Positions 16,850 to 24,721 of a DNA stretch of 64,000 nucleotides are shown one piece after another. Position numbers and translations under genes: made by a program. The notes under the pieces were generated by a model. The model did no database searches, was not told the DNA's origin, and saw only the letters and a list, made by a program, of their open reading frames with translations. Source of the stretch: an uncultured beta proteobacterium (GTDB taxonomy: Bacteria; Pseudomonadota; Gammaproteobacteria; Burkholderiales; Burkholderiaceae_C). Numbering within the stretch: the stretch's first letter is position 1; the number at the start of each line of letters is the position of its first letter. The stretch lies in the NCBI GenBank assembly GCA_903905735.1, contig CAIVHU010000133.1, forward strand, positions 1-64,000. The letters are read 5' to 3'.

Positions 16850-18295
16850 TCACAGGCTGGCGCGAACGTCCCTGAAAACCTGCCAAAACGCCGCATCCTG
16901 CGTGGTGCAGAAGTTGATGCGCATCAGCGTGCCGGGTGCGCGGCTGGCATGAAACAGCGAACCCGGGGCCAGCAAATAACCCGCATCGAGCATGCGCTGG
17001 GCCAGGGCATCGGTGTCCACACCAGTATCCACCCAGCCAAATAACCCCGATGGCGGCGCGGCAAAGCTGCAGCCCGCCGCCAGCGCCAGTGTCACGCTGC
17101 GGCCACGCGCCTGGTCCAGCCGGGAGCGCACCTGCTGCGCGTGGCGGCGCAACTGGCCTTGGTCGATGCACCAGGCCAGCGCTTTTTCCAGCAGCGCGGG
17201 TGTGGTCAGGGTGGCCAGCAGTTTGGTATCGAGCAAGCGCTCATACAAATACGTAGGTGCCGCCAAAAAGCCGATGCGCCAGCCAGGTGCCAGGATTTTG
17301 GAAAACCCGCTGACATAGATGGTGCGCTGCAAGCCGTCCAGCGCACTCAGGCGAGTGGCGTGTTCGGGCGCGAGGTGGCTGTAGGTGTCGTCCTCGACGA
17401 TGACAATGTTGTGGGTATTAGCCAGTTGTAACAGCCGGTGCGCGCTGCCGGGGCTCAAACAGTAGCCGGTGGGATTGTGCAGCACACTCACACTCACAAA
17501 CAGCTTGGGCTGGTGCAGCTCGCAGTAACGCGCCATCACCGCCAGGTCCGGCCCGTCCGGGCCGCGCGGCACGGGCAGGATGCGCATGCCCAAAGCGTCG
17601 AGCCGGGCAAATTCGATGGCCCAGCCGGGCTCCTCCACCATCACGCAGTCGCCCGCGCGCAGCAGCGTGCGACTGACGATGTCCAGCGCGTGGGTGGCAC
17701 CGACCGTGGTGATGATTTGCCGGGCCGTAGCCGGAATGGCCAGCGTGTTGAGTCGGGCGGAAAGTGCCTGGCGCAAGCCCGAGTCGCCAGCGGGTTCGCC
17801 ATATTGCAGCGAGAACGACTTGAGCTGCGGGCCGCTTGTGACGCGGCGGATGGCGGCGGCCAGATAGCTGTTCTCCAGCCAGTCGGGCGGGAAAGCGCCC
17901 AGGCCGGGCTGCGCCGTGGCGCTACCGCCATGGAACATGCCGCGAATCAGCGCCGTGGCGTTCACCGGCACATGCTGCGCCGCAAAGCCGGGACCCAGGA
18001 TGTTGTTCAAGGCCGAGTTCTCTACTTTTTCAGGAGCTGTCTGCCCTTGATCCATCAGGGCTGGCGACCGATTTCTTATATAAAAACCACGATGGCGATG
18101 GGCCTCCACCAAGCCTTGCGCCAGCAACTGGTCATACGCGGCAACCACGGTGCTGGGGCTCACGCCCTGTTGCTGGGCACATTGCCGCACCGACGGCAGA
18201 CGCGCACCCGGTGCCAGCAGCCCGGTGGCGATGCGTTCGGCAAAACGCGCCGCCAGTTGTGCAGACAAGGACTGGGTGGGTGTTTTAACTAACAT
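16850..18295 (-). CDS. MocR/PdxR-type GntR regulator with aminotransferase domain
   Basis: A 481-aa transcription regulator. The GntR winged helix (about 5-70) has LPSVRQCAQQQGVSPSTVVAAYDQL. The fold-type I aminotransferase domain (about 110-480) keeps the PLP lysine in YVSGFSKILAPGWRIGFL, plus HNPTGY and EDDTYSHL. The start ATG 18295 has AAAGG at proper spacing; the upstream TTG frame is less likely. It is divergent from a LysE exporter gene, and the 135 bp between starts carry repeated GTGTAyT motifs, so it probably controls that exporter in response to an amino acid or PLP compound. The linker at about 74-90 coincides with a copy of repeat A. Confidence 0.9.
   Translation of the reverse strand: MLVKTPTQSLSAQLAARFAERIATGLLAPGARLPSVRQCAQQQGVSPSTVVAAYDQLLAQGLVEAHRHRGFYIRNRSPALMDQGQTAPEKVENSALNNILGPGFAAQHVPVNATALIRGMFHGGSATAQPGLGAFPPDWLENSYLAAAIRRVTSGPQLKSFSLQYGEPAGDSGLRQALSARLNTLAIPATARQIITTVGATHALDIVSRTLLRAGDCVMVEEPGWAIEFARLDALGMRILPVPRGPDGPDLAVMARYCELHQPKLFVSVSVLHNPTGYCLSPGSAHRLLQLANTHNIVIVEDDTYSHLAPEHATRLSALDGLQRTIYVSGFSKILAPGWRIGFLAAPTYLYERLLDTKLLATLTTPALLEKALAWCIDQGQLRRHAQQVRSRLDQARGRSVTLALAAGCSFAAPPSGLFGWVDTGVDTDALAQRMLDAGYLLAPGSLFHASRAPGTLMRINFCTTQDAAFWQVFRDVRASL
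18026..18076 (+). repeat. dispersed repeat A, copy 5 (in frame in the MocR gene linker)
   Basis: Reads TTCAGGAGCTGTCTGCCC, then CATCAGGGCTGGCGACCGAT. It falls in the variable linker between the DNA-binding and aminotransferase domains, where an insertion would be tolerated. Confidence 0.65.
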
Positions 18296-18337
18296 GTGCG
18301 CCTTTCCATTGACCTTGTGCTGTGTGGTCATCACGAG

Positions 18338-18385
18338 CAATACACTTTGATTCAATGTCTTTTAAAGTGTACTGCAGGTGTATTG
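18338..18385. promoter_or_regulatory. repeated GTGTAyT motifs between the MocR and LysE genes, candidate operator
   Basis: CAATACACTT (18338-18347) is the inverse of AGGTGTATTG (18376-18385), and AAAGTGTACTG (18364-18374) is a direct partner of the latter, with the AGTGTACT/AGGTGTAT starts about 11 bp apart. Direct repeats one helical turn apart plus an inverted half-site are typical of MocR-family operators. The site lies in the divergent spacer, closer to the MocR start. Confidence 0.55.
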
Positions 18386-18430
18386 TTTTCAACGCTACAT
18401 TTATGACCATGCTCTACCCATCAACGCGCC

Positions 18431-19042
18431 ATGACATCCACTGAGCTCACCGCCTTGCTGGTGCTGTGCGCGGCGACCAGCTTCACGCCGCGGCCCAACA
18501 CCACGCTGTCGGCCGCGCTGGGGGCCAACCTGGGTTGGCGGCGCGCGCTGCGTTTTGTGCTGTCGGTGCCGGTGGGTTGGGGCTTGTTGTTCAGCCTGTG
18601 CGCGGCAGGTGTGGGCGCGCTGGTGATGGCGGTGCCCGCGCTGCGCATCGGCGTGCAAGTGCTGGGGGTCGGGTATTTGCTGTGGCTGGCGACCAAGCTG
18701 TTCAGAGCCACCGCGCTGACCCAAGCCGACACCGGGCGACTCAACGTGACCTTCTGGCAGGGTGTGATGCTGCAATTCTTGAACATCAAGGCCTGGATGC
18801 TGGCGCTGAGCGTGGTGGCTGGCTGGTTGGCCGGGCGCGACGACATGGTCAGCCGCTTTGCGGTAGTGCTGCCGATCCTGCTGCTGTTTGGCCTGGCCAG
18901 CAACCTCACCTACGCGCTGATGGGAACGCTGCTGCGCGGCTGGCTGGCAGACGCTGAACATGGCGGACGGCGGCTGCGCTGGTTTAACCGCAGCATGGGC
19001 GTGGTGCTGTTGGTGACGGCGGCGTGGATGGCGACCTTTTAA
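18431..19042 (+). CDS. LysE/RhtB-family amino acid exporter
   Basis: A 203-aa inner-membrane protein with about six hydrophobic segments. The family signature near the N-terminus reads SFTPRPNTTLSAALGANLGWRRAL (usual form TPGPN...GxxxG), and FLNIKAWMLAL matches the conserved NPK/KAW region. Such proteins export amino acids or related metabolites. The divergent MocR-type regulator suggests induction by an amino acid. TPRPN instead of TPGPN is a small departure from the usual motif. The exported compound is unknown. Confidence 0.88.
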   Translation: MTSTELTALLVLCAATSFTPRPNTTLSAALGANLGWRRALRFVLSVPVGWGLLFSLCAAGVGALVMAVPALRIGVQVLGVGYLLWLATKLFRATALTQADTGRLNVTFWQGVMLQFLNIKAWMLALSVVAGWLAGRDDMVSRFAVVLPILLLFGLASNLTYALMGTLLRGWLADAEHGGRRLRWFNRSMGVVLLVTAAWMATF

Positions 19043-19050
19043 GGCCTTGC

Positions 19051-19144
19051 GTGACAGACCAACATTTGCGGAGCAAATTTGCTCTGTTACCAACTGATGG
19101 CCAGAAGTCCGGCTGTCGGCCATGTGTGACAGAACAAAATTTGC
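19051..19144. repeat. three copies of a 19-bp GTGACAGA motif after the lysE-like gene
   Basis: GTGACAGACCAACATTTGC (19051-19069) and GTGACAGAACAAAATTTGC (19126-19144) match at 17 of 19 positions. An inverted relative, GTAACAGAGCAAATTTGC, lies at 19073-19090 on the other strand. The first two neighbours form a stem with a 3-base loop, and a further hairpin TGGCC...GGCCA lies at 19098-19122. The function may be transcript 3'-end formation or a small mobile repeat. Confidence 0.65.
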
Positions 19145-19150
19145 AAAGAT

Positions 19151-19193
19151 AATCGGCCTTCAGCCCTTATCCAGAAAGCGAAGGAAGCTATTT
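19151..19193 (-). repeat. dispersed repeat A, copy 6 (intergenic)
   Basis: The reverse strand reads AAATAGCTTCCTTCGCTTTC, then TAAGGGCTGAAGGCCGATTA. It is a strong copy lying just upstream of the racemase ribosome-binding site. Confidence 0.8.
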
Positions 19194-19208
19194 ATACAGG
19201 AGCAAATC

Positions 19209-19931
19209 ATGAAAACATTGGGCTTGATCGGCGGCATGAGTTGGGAGTCCACCGTGCCGTATTACCAGCAGATCAACCAGACGGTGCGCGAGCAACTCGG
19301 GGGCTTGCACTCGGCCAAAATCGTCCTGTACAGCGTGGACTTTGCCGAAGTTGAACATCTGCAAACCACCGGCCAGTGGGACGAGGCAGGCGCGCTGCTG
19401 GCCGCCATCGCCTGCCAACTCGAAGCTGCCGGGGCCGATGCGCTGGTGATCTGTACCAACACCATGCACAAGGTGGCCGAAGCGGTGCAAAGCGCCGTCA
19501 GAATCCCGCTGCTGCACATTGCCGACCCGACCGCGCTGGCCATACAGCAAGCAGGACTCACAAGGGTTGGCCTGCTCGGCACGCGCTTCACCATGGAGCA
19601 GGACTTTTACCGCAGCCGCCTGGAGCAGCAGCACGGTCTGACGGTGCTGACCCCACCTCAAGCCGATCGTGACCGGGTGCACCAGATCATTTATGACGAG
19701 CTGTGTCTGGGCGAGGTGAAAAACGCCTCACGCCAGACCTACCAGCGCATCATCAGCGACCTGCAGGCGCAAGGGGCGCAGGCGATCATCCTGGGCTGCA
19801 CCGAAATCGCCATGCTGATCCAGCCGCAGCACTGCGCGCTACCGCTGTTTGACACCACCGCCTTGCACACCCAGAGCGCCGCCCGGTGGGCGCTGTCGGA
19901 AGAGTTGGCACAAGGCACGGCCAGCCCATGA
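19209..19931 (+). CDS. aspartate/glutamate racemase family protein
   Basis: A 240-aa cofactor-independent racemase starting MKTLGLIGGMSWEST. The two catalytic cysteines are expected in ALVICTNTMH (about 83) and IILGCTEIAML (about 197), and both are present. The AGGAG before 19209 fixes the start; the upstream in-frame extension runs through the repeat and is rejected. It would interconvert L- and D-Asp or Glu. It lies in a run of plus-strand amino-acid genes (exporters, aminotransferase). Confidence 0.92.
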   Translation: MKTLGLIGGMSWESTVPYYQQINQTVREQLGGLHSAKIVLYSVDFAEVEHLQTTGQWDEAGALLAAIACQLEAAGADALVICTNTMHKVAEAVQSAVRIPLLHIADPTALAIQQAGLTRVGLLGTRFTMEQDFYRSRLEQQHGLTVLTPPQADRDRVHQIIYDELCLGEVKNASRQTYQRIISDLQAQGAQAIILGCTEIAMLIQPQHCALPLFDTTALHTQSAARWALSEELAQGTASP

Positions 19932-19980
19932 GCAGCGCCCTATTTCTGCCAAGCCGTCGAAAGTCTGCGCCGTGAAAACC

Positions 19981-20907
19981 ATGCACCACGAAACGCTCGG
20001 CATGTGGCTGGGCGTGCTCGGGGTCGCCATTTTTGCGGTAACGCTGCCGATGACGCGGCTGGCCACCGGCACCTTTGAAGCGCCGCAACTCTCGCCGTGG
20101 TTTGTGACCTTTGGCCGCGCGGCGTTGGCCGGGGGCTTGTCGCTGATCTTTCTAATGGTCACCCGCTCTGCGCTGCCAACGCCCGCGCAGCGCAAGCCGC
20201 TGGCCATGGCCTTGCTGGGCAACGCCATCGGCTACCCACTGCTGCTGGGGTTTGCGTTGCGCCAAGTCACCTCCGGCCATGCGGCGGTGATCACCGCGCT
20301 GCTGCCACTCACCACCGCCGCCATCGCCGCGTGGGTACTGCACCAGCGGGCCAAGCTGGGCTTCTGGGTGTTTGCGGCGTTAGGCAGCGCGCTGGTGGTG
20401 GTGTATTCGCTGTTGCGCGCTTACCAGCAAGGTCATGGTTTTGGCCTGGAATGGGCAGACTTGCTGCTGGTGGGCGCTGTTTTTGCCGCGTCGGTTGGCT
20501 ATGTCTATGGCGCGCAGGTGACCCAAGCGCTCGGTGCCGAGCGGGTAATTTGCTGGGTCTGCGTGATGGCGCTGCCGCTGAGTCTGCCCGGCGCGCTGCT
20601 GACCTGGCCAGACCATAGCGTCAACACCTCGGCCTGGCTGGGGTTGTTGTATGTCGGTGTGTTTTCCATGTGGGCGGGCTTTTTTGCCTGGTACCGTGGC
20701 ATGGCCATGGGCGGCGCGCTGCGCGTGAGCCAGACGCAATTGCTGCAACCTTTTCTGAGCATCCTGGCCGCCGTGCCGCTGCTGGGCGAGCCGCTGGAAG
20801 TGGTCACGCTGGGCTTTGCCCTGGCCGTGATCGTTACCGTTTTTCTGGGCAAGCGTTTTTCGCGGCCTGCCCCTGTTTTTTTGCTTGACTCGAAGGAACC
20901 TGTATGA
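19981..20907 (+). CDS. EamA/DMT-family transporter
   Basis: A 308-aa inner-membrane protein with about ten hydrophobic segments in two EamA repeats, the usual layout of drug/metabolite exporters such as RhaT/YdcZ relatives. The first repeat begins GMWLGVLGVAIFAVTLPMTRLA; the second ends GALRVSQTQLLQPFLSILAAVPLLGE with the conserved Q/P region. The start is ATG 19981; a GTG three codons earlier is possible. The stop overlaps the aminotransferase start (ATGA), so the two are coupled and the substrate may be an amino acid. The substrate itself is not known. Confidence 0.9.
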   Translation: MHHETLGMWLGVLGVAIFAVTLPMTRLATGTFEAPQLSPWFVTFGRAALAGGLSLIFLMVTRSALPTPAQRKPLAMALLGNAIGYPLLLGFALRQVTSGHAAVITALLPLTTAAIAAWVLHQRAKLGFWVFAALGSALVVVYSLLRAYQQGHGFGLEWADLLLVGAVFAASVGYVYGAQVTQALGAERVICWVCVMALPLSLPGALLTWPDHSVNTSAWLGLLYVGVFSMWAGFFAWYRGMAMGGALRVSQTQLLQPFLSILAAVPLLGEPLEVVTLGFALAVIVTVFLGKRFSRPAPVFLLDSKEPV

Positions 20908-22229
20908 ACGCGCCCTTACCCCCGGCTTCCCTGAATTCCCCCTGGCAGCTCGCTCACCGCGCTGCACGCATGAACCCGTCGGTGATCCGCGAGATTTTGA
21001 AGGTCACCGAACGCCCAGGCATCATCAGCTTCGCCGGTGGTCTGCCGTCCGCCAAGACCTTTCCGGTGGCGGCGTTTGAAGCCGCCTGCGCCAAAGTCCT
21101 CAAAAACGACCCGACCGGTGCACTGCAATATGCCGCCAGCGAGGGCTACGGCCCGCTGCGCGAGATGGTGGCTGCGCAGCTGCGCACGCAAGCCGCCGCT
21201 GCCGGACTGACCTGGAACGTGGATCCGGCGCAGGTGCTGATCACCACCGGCAGCCAGCAGGGATTGGACCTGGTGGCCAAGGTCCTGGTGGACGCAGGCA
21301 GCAGGATTCTGGTTGAGTCGCCGACCTATCTGGGTGCGGTGATGGCCTTCATCCCGATGGAGCCCGAGGTGGTGAGTGTGGTCAGCGATGCTGAGGGTGT
21401 GGACATTAACGCCCTACGGCAAGCTGCGCATACCGGGGCAAAAAGGGGTCAGAGTCCAAATTCTGCTTGGCAGATATTGGAATCCGACCCCAATTTGCCC
21501 CGCTTTCTCTACGTGCTGCCCAACTTCCAGAACCCCACCGGCAACACCATGAGCGAGGCACGCCGGGCGGCTTTGAGCACCACGGCCGCCGAGCTGAACC
21601 TGCCGCTGATCGAAGACAATCCCTATGGCGACCTGTGGTTTGACACCCCGCCGCCCGCCGCCTTGACCGCCCGCAACCCCGAGGGCTGCATTTATCTGGG
21701 TTCGTTCTCCAAGGTGCTGGCACCAGGGCTGCGCCTGGGCTTTCTGGTCGCGCCCAAAGCGGTGTTCCCCAAACTATTGCAAGCCAAGCAGGCCGCCGAC
21801 CTCCACAGCCCCGGTTTCAACCAGCGCATGATTGCCGAGGTGATGAAAGACGGCTTTCTGGACCGCCACGTGCCGACGATCCGCGCGCTTTACAAAGCGC
21901 AGCGCGACGCCATGCTGGATGCCTTGACGCAGCACTTTGGTGCCATGCCCGTGGACGCCACGGCGGCAGAACTCGATAACCGCCTGACCTGGAACACCCC
22001 CGCCGGTGGCATGTTTTTGTGGGCACGCTTGCCCAAGGGCATGAAAGCGGTGGACTTGCTGCCCCTGGCGGTGGACAAAGGTGTGGCTTTTGTGCCCGGA
22101 GCGCCTTTTTACGCCGACCATGGCGACGAACGCACCTTGCGGCTATCCTTCGTCACCCCCAGCGCCCTAGACATCCACCGAGGGGTGGCGGCACTGGCCA
22201 GTGCCATCCGGCAACAACAAGGAGTCTGA
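20904..22229 (+). CDS. PLP-dependent class I/II aminotransferase (LysN/aminoadipate type)
   Basis: A 441-aa fold-type I aminotransferase. Conserved parts: GIISFAGGLPSAKTFP near the N-terminus, YVLPNFQNPTGN, LIEDNPYGDLWFD, and the PLP lysine in YLGSFSKVLAPGLRLGFLVAP. It is closest to 2-aminoadipate/aromatic MocR-like aminotransferases without the DNA-binding domain. Residues 178-200 are an extra segment encoded by a 67-bp near-perfect palindrome between HTGA and PRFLYVLP, in frame and without a stop. It overlaps the EamA gene and is followed by a GST gene with its own AGGAG. Confidence 0.9.
   Translation: MNAPLPPASLNSPWQLAHRAARMNPSVIREILKVTERPGIISFAGGLPSAKTFPVAAFEAACAKVLKNDPTGALQYAASEGYGPLREMVAAQLRTQAAAAGLTWNVDPAQVLITTGSQQGLDLVAKVLVDAGSRILVESPTYLGAVMAFIPMEPEVVSVVSDAEGVDINALRQAAHTGAKRGQSPNSAWQILESDPNLPRFLYVLPNFQNPTGNTMSEARRAALSTTAAELNLPLIEDNPYGDLWFDTPPPAALTARNPEGCIYLGSFSKVLAPGLRLGFLVAPKAVFPKLLQAKQAADLHSPGFNQRMIAEVMKDGFLDRHVPTIRALYKAQRDAMLDALTQHFGAMPVDATAAELDNRLTWNTPAGGMFLWARLPKGMKAVDLLPLAVDKGVAFVPGAPFYADHGDERTLRLSFVTPSALDIHRGVAALASAIRQQQGV
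21435..21501. repeat. 67-bp palindromic insertion in the aminotransferase gene
   Basis: Two 32-bp arms (21435-21466 and 21470-21501) around a TTG loop; the arms differ at about 6 positions. The left arm begins GGGGCAAAAAGGGGTCAGAG, the right arm ends CCGACCCCAATTTGCCCC. The GGGGTCAGAGTC/GACTCTGACCCC type of terminus is, from memory, widespread as a small dispersed repeat in beta- and gammaproteobacteria. Confidence 0.85.
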
Positions 22230-22230
22230 C

Positions 22231-22848
22231 ATGATGCACATCTGGGGGCGGCTGAGCTCGCTCAATGTTCGCAAGGTGGTTTGGGCGGCGCAGGAAACTG
22301 GCGCGCCCTTCACCCGTACCGATGCCGGCATGGCTTTTGGTGTAGTCAAAACGCCCGAGTACCAGCAACTCAACCCGAACGCGTTGGTACCCACGCTGCA
22401 GGACGGTGAGCTGGTGCTGTGGGAGTCGAACGTGATCGTGCGTTACCTGTGCGCCAAGTACGCGCCGGCGCTCTACCCGCTAGACCTGGCACAGCGCTTT
22501 GATGCCGAGCGCTGGATGGACTGGCAGCAGACCACCCTCAACCCGGCAGGCGTGGGTGCCTTTATCCAGCTGATCCGCACACCCGAGGACAAACGCGACC
22601 CGACCATCGTGGCCAAATCGGTGGCAGCGATGGCCCCATTGCTGACGATGCTGGACCAGCACCTCTCCCGTCAGGCTTATCTGGGCGGCGCGACGTTCAC
22701 CATGGCCGACATCCCGGTGGCCTGCGACATGCACCGCTGGTTTGGCTTGCCGCAAGAACGCCCGGCGCTGCCACATCTGGCGCGCTGGTATGCCAGCATT
22801 CTGGCCCGTCCTGCCGCCAAAGGTGTGCTGGACCAAGCCCTGTCCTGA
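22231..22848 (+). CDS. glutathione S-transferase family protein
   Basis: A 205-aa GST. The N-terminal domain reads MHIWGRLSSLNVRKVVWAAQE, followed by LNPNALVPTLQDGELVLWESNVIVRYL (cis-Pro and the ES glutathione-binding pair). The helical domain ends with FTMADIPVACDMHRW. A good AGGAG site lies 6 bp before ATG 22231. It follows the aminotransferase gene by 1 bp and probably belongs to the same transcript. The substrate is unknown. Confidence 0.9.
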   Translation: MMHIWGRLSSLNVRKVVWAAQETGAPFTRTDAGMAFGVVKTPEYQQLNPNALVPTLQDGELVLWESNVIVRYLCAKYAPALYPLDLAQRFDAERWMDWQQTTLNPAGVGAFIQLIRTPEDKRDPTIVAKSVAAMAPLLTMLDQHLSRQAYLGGATFTMADIPVACDMHRWFGLPQERPALPHLARWYASILARPAAKGVLDQALS

Positions 22849-22872
22849 CATGTGTCGCACGTTGAGCTGCCC

Positions 22873-23808
22873 ATGAAACGCCGCCCGTTCAGGCAAGTGG
22901 ATGTCTTCACCGACACCGCCTACCTCGGCAACCCGCTGGCGGTGGTGCTGGATGGCTCGGAGCTGGACGGCGACGACATGCAGCACTTTGCCCGCTGGAT
23001 CAATCTGTCTGAGACCACTTTCCTGCTGCCGCCCACCGAAGCGGGCCAGGCCCAGGGCGCGGACTACCGCGTGCGCATCTTCACGCCCGGTGGCGAGCTG
23101 CCGTTTGCCGGACACCCCACGCTGGGCAGTTGCCATGCCTGGCTGCAGGCGGGTGGCGCGCCCCAATCACCAACACAGATCGTGCAGGAATGCGACAAAG
23201 GCCTGATCACCATCCGCCAAAACGCGGGCCGACCGGCGTTCGCCGCACCCGCGTTGCAGCGCAGCCAGCCTGACCAGGCGCTGGTGGCCGACGTGGCGGC
23301 TGCATTGGGACTCGACACCCGGCACATCTTTGCCAGCCAGTTGATGGACAACGGTCCCGTCTGGCTCGGTCTGCTAATCGACAGCCAGGAGGTTTTGCTG
23401 GGGCTGGAACCCGACCACTTGCGTCTCAAAAACTTAGGCTTAAAAGTGGGTCTAGCCCATATAGAACAAGCGCAGGCAGATACAACTTTGGTAGCACGCT
23501 CCAACCGTGAAGCGCGTGCCTTCGGTCAGCGCGGCGGCATCGTCGCCAGCGACCAGAACGCACCCGGACTCACTGTGCGCGCCTTCGCCGCCGCTATCGG
23601 CGTGAATGAAGACCCGGTCACTGGCAGCCTGAACGCCAGTCTGGCGCAATGGCTGATCGCCGAGCGCCTGGCACCCCTAAGCTACCTTGCCACCCAAGGC
23701 ACCTGTCTGGGTCGGCACGGGCAAGTGCACATCACCCAAGACTACAGCGGCCAGGTCTGGGTGGGTGGCGACTCGGTCACCTGCGTGGACGGTGTGGTCA
23801 TGTTGTGA
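22873..23808 (+). CDS. PhzF-family isomerase/epimerase-like protein
   Basis: A 311-aa protein of the PhzF/DapF fold. RPFRQVDVFTDTAYLGNPLAVVLD at the N-terminus and RIFTPGGELPFAGHPTLGS are hallmarks; the catalytic Glu of PhzF corresponds to LSETTF near residue 46. The second half has EDPVTGSLNASLAQWL. The biochemical reaction of most family members is unknown. Start 22873 gives the usual N-terminus; a GTG at 22852 is also in frame. Residues about 190-206 coincide with an in-frame repeat A copy. Confidence 0.88.
   Translation: MKRRPFRQVDVFTDTAYLGNPLAVVLDGSELDGDDMQHFARWINLSETTFLLPPTEAGQAQGADYRVRIFTPGGELPFAGHPTLGSCHAWLQAGGAPQSPTQIVQECDKGLITIRQNAGRPAFAAPALQRSQPDQALVADVAAALGLDTRHIFASQLMDNGPVWLGLLIDSQEVLLGLEPDHLRLKNLGLKVGLAHIEQAQADTTLVARSNREARAFGQRGGIVASDQNAPGLTVRAFAAAIGVNEDPVTGSLNASLAQWLIAERLAPLSYLATQGTCLGRHGQVHITQDYSGQVWVGGDSVTCVDGVVML
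23442..23489 (-). repeat. dispersed repeat A, copy 7 (in frame inside the phzF-like gene)
   Basis: The reverse strand reads GTTGTATCTGCCTGCGCTTG, then ATATGGGCTAGACCCACTTT. The whole copy is translated in the protein between the two PhzF half-domains. Confidence 0.65.
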
Positions 23809-23882
23809 GGAGGTCAGCCCGACTTTGAAGGACGTTTCGGCGAGGTCAGGCGGTTTGTCGGCACTTCGCTTAAATTAGGCCA

Positions 23883-24551
23883 ATGGCCATCCTTTATCTC
23901 GTTCGGCACGCGCAAGCTTCGTTTGGGGCGGCCGATTACGACCAGTTAAGCCCGCTGGGACAGCGCCAAAGTCTGCAACTGGGCCGCTACTTTGCGCGCA
24001 GAGGTGTGAAGTTTGACACCACCGCGAGCGGCACACTCCAGCGCCATGCACAAACACTGAGCGGCATCAGCGAGGGACTTGGTATGCCGCTGATTGCCAC
24101 GCCCTGTCCGGGTTTGAACGAGTACGACGGTGCAGCGGTGATCGCCGCGATCCACTCCACACCGCTGTCGGATACCAGCGCGACAGATCCCTATCGTCAT
24201 CACTTTCGCCTGCTGCGACAGGGCTTGCTGCAATGGATGATGGGCAAAACACAGCCCGTGGGGCTGCCGCCGTGGCCTGAATTCCGCCAGGGCGTGGTCG
24301 ATGTGCTGGACGACATTCAGGCCAGCGGTGCGCAAAGCGTGCTGCTGGTGTCCAGTGGCGGCCCCATTGCCTGCGCCATCAGCCATGTGCTGGCCACACC
24401 GCCCGAGTCCACACTGGAACTCAACATGCGCCTGCGCAACACCGCTGTGACCGAACTCGCCTTCACCCACAAACACCTGGCGCTGCAAACCTACAACACG
24501 CTGCCACACCTCGACAGCATCGAATTTGATAGCTGGATCACCCACGCCTGA
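23883..24551 (+). CDS. histidine phosphatase (phosphoglycerate mutase-like) family protein
   Basis: A 222-aa cytosolic protein with the RHG-type signature YLVRHAQASFG at residues 5-15; the phosphorylated His is in RHA. The partner residues of the family are visible in LNEYDG and VLLVSSGGPIACAI, where the usual second histidine of SHG is replaced by Ser-Gly-Gly, so catalysis may be altered. The gene stands alone between phzF and the transglutaminase gene. The last codons and stop lie in a repeat A copy. Substrate unknown. Confidence 0.85.
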   Translation: MAILYLVRHAQASFGAADYDQLSPLGQRQSLQLGRYFARRGVKFDTTASGTLQRHAQTLSGISEGLGMPLIATPCPGLNEYDGAAVIAAIHSTPLSDTSATDPYRHHFRLLRQGLLQWMMGKTQPVGLPPWPEFRQGVVDVLDDIQASGAQSVLLVSSGGPIACAISHVLATPPESTLELNMRLRNTAVTELAFTHKHLALQTYNTLPHLDSIEFDSWITHA

Positions 24552-24572
24552 AAGGGCTGCGGGTGTTTTTGG
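24525..24572 (+). repeat. dispersed repeat A, copy 8 (end of the phosphatase gene)
   Basis: Reads TTTGATAGCTGGATCACC, then CTGAAAGGGCTGCGGGTGTT. The phosphatase stop codon TGA lies inside this copy, so the C-terminal sequence DSWITHA is repeat-derived. Confidence 0.6.
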
Positions 24573-24721
24573 TTCAAATGAGGGTGTCCCGGATGTCGTG
24601 TGCCAGGGCGTGATGTTGAAGGTTGGGCATCCGTTCGCCGCGTCATCGCAGTCGCCGCCTCGTCACGCCCTCTTGCCCAGAAGATGTTAATCTGGACGAA
24701 ATTCAGGAGCCCCGCACCACC

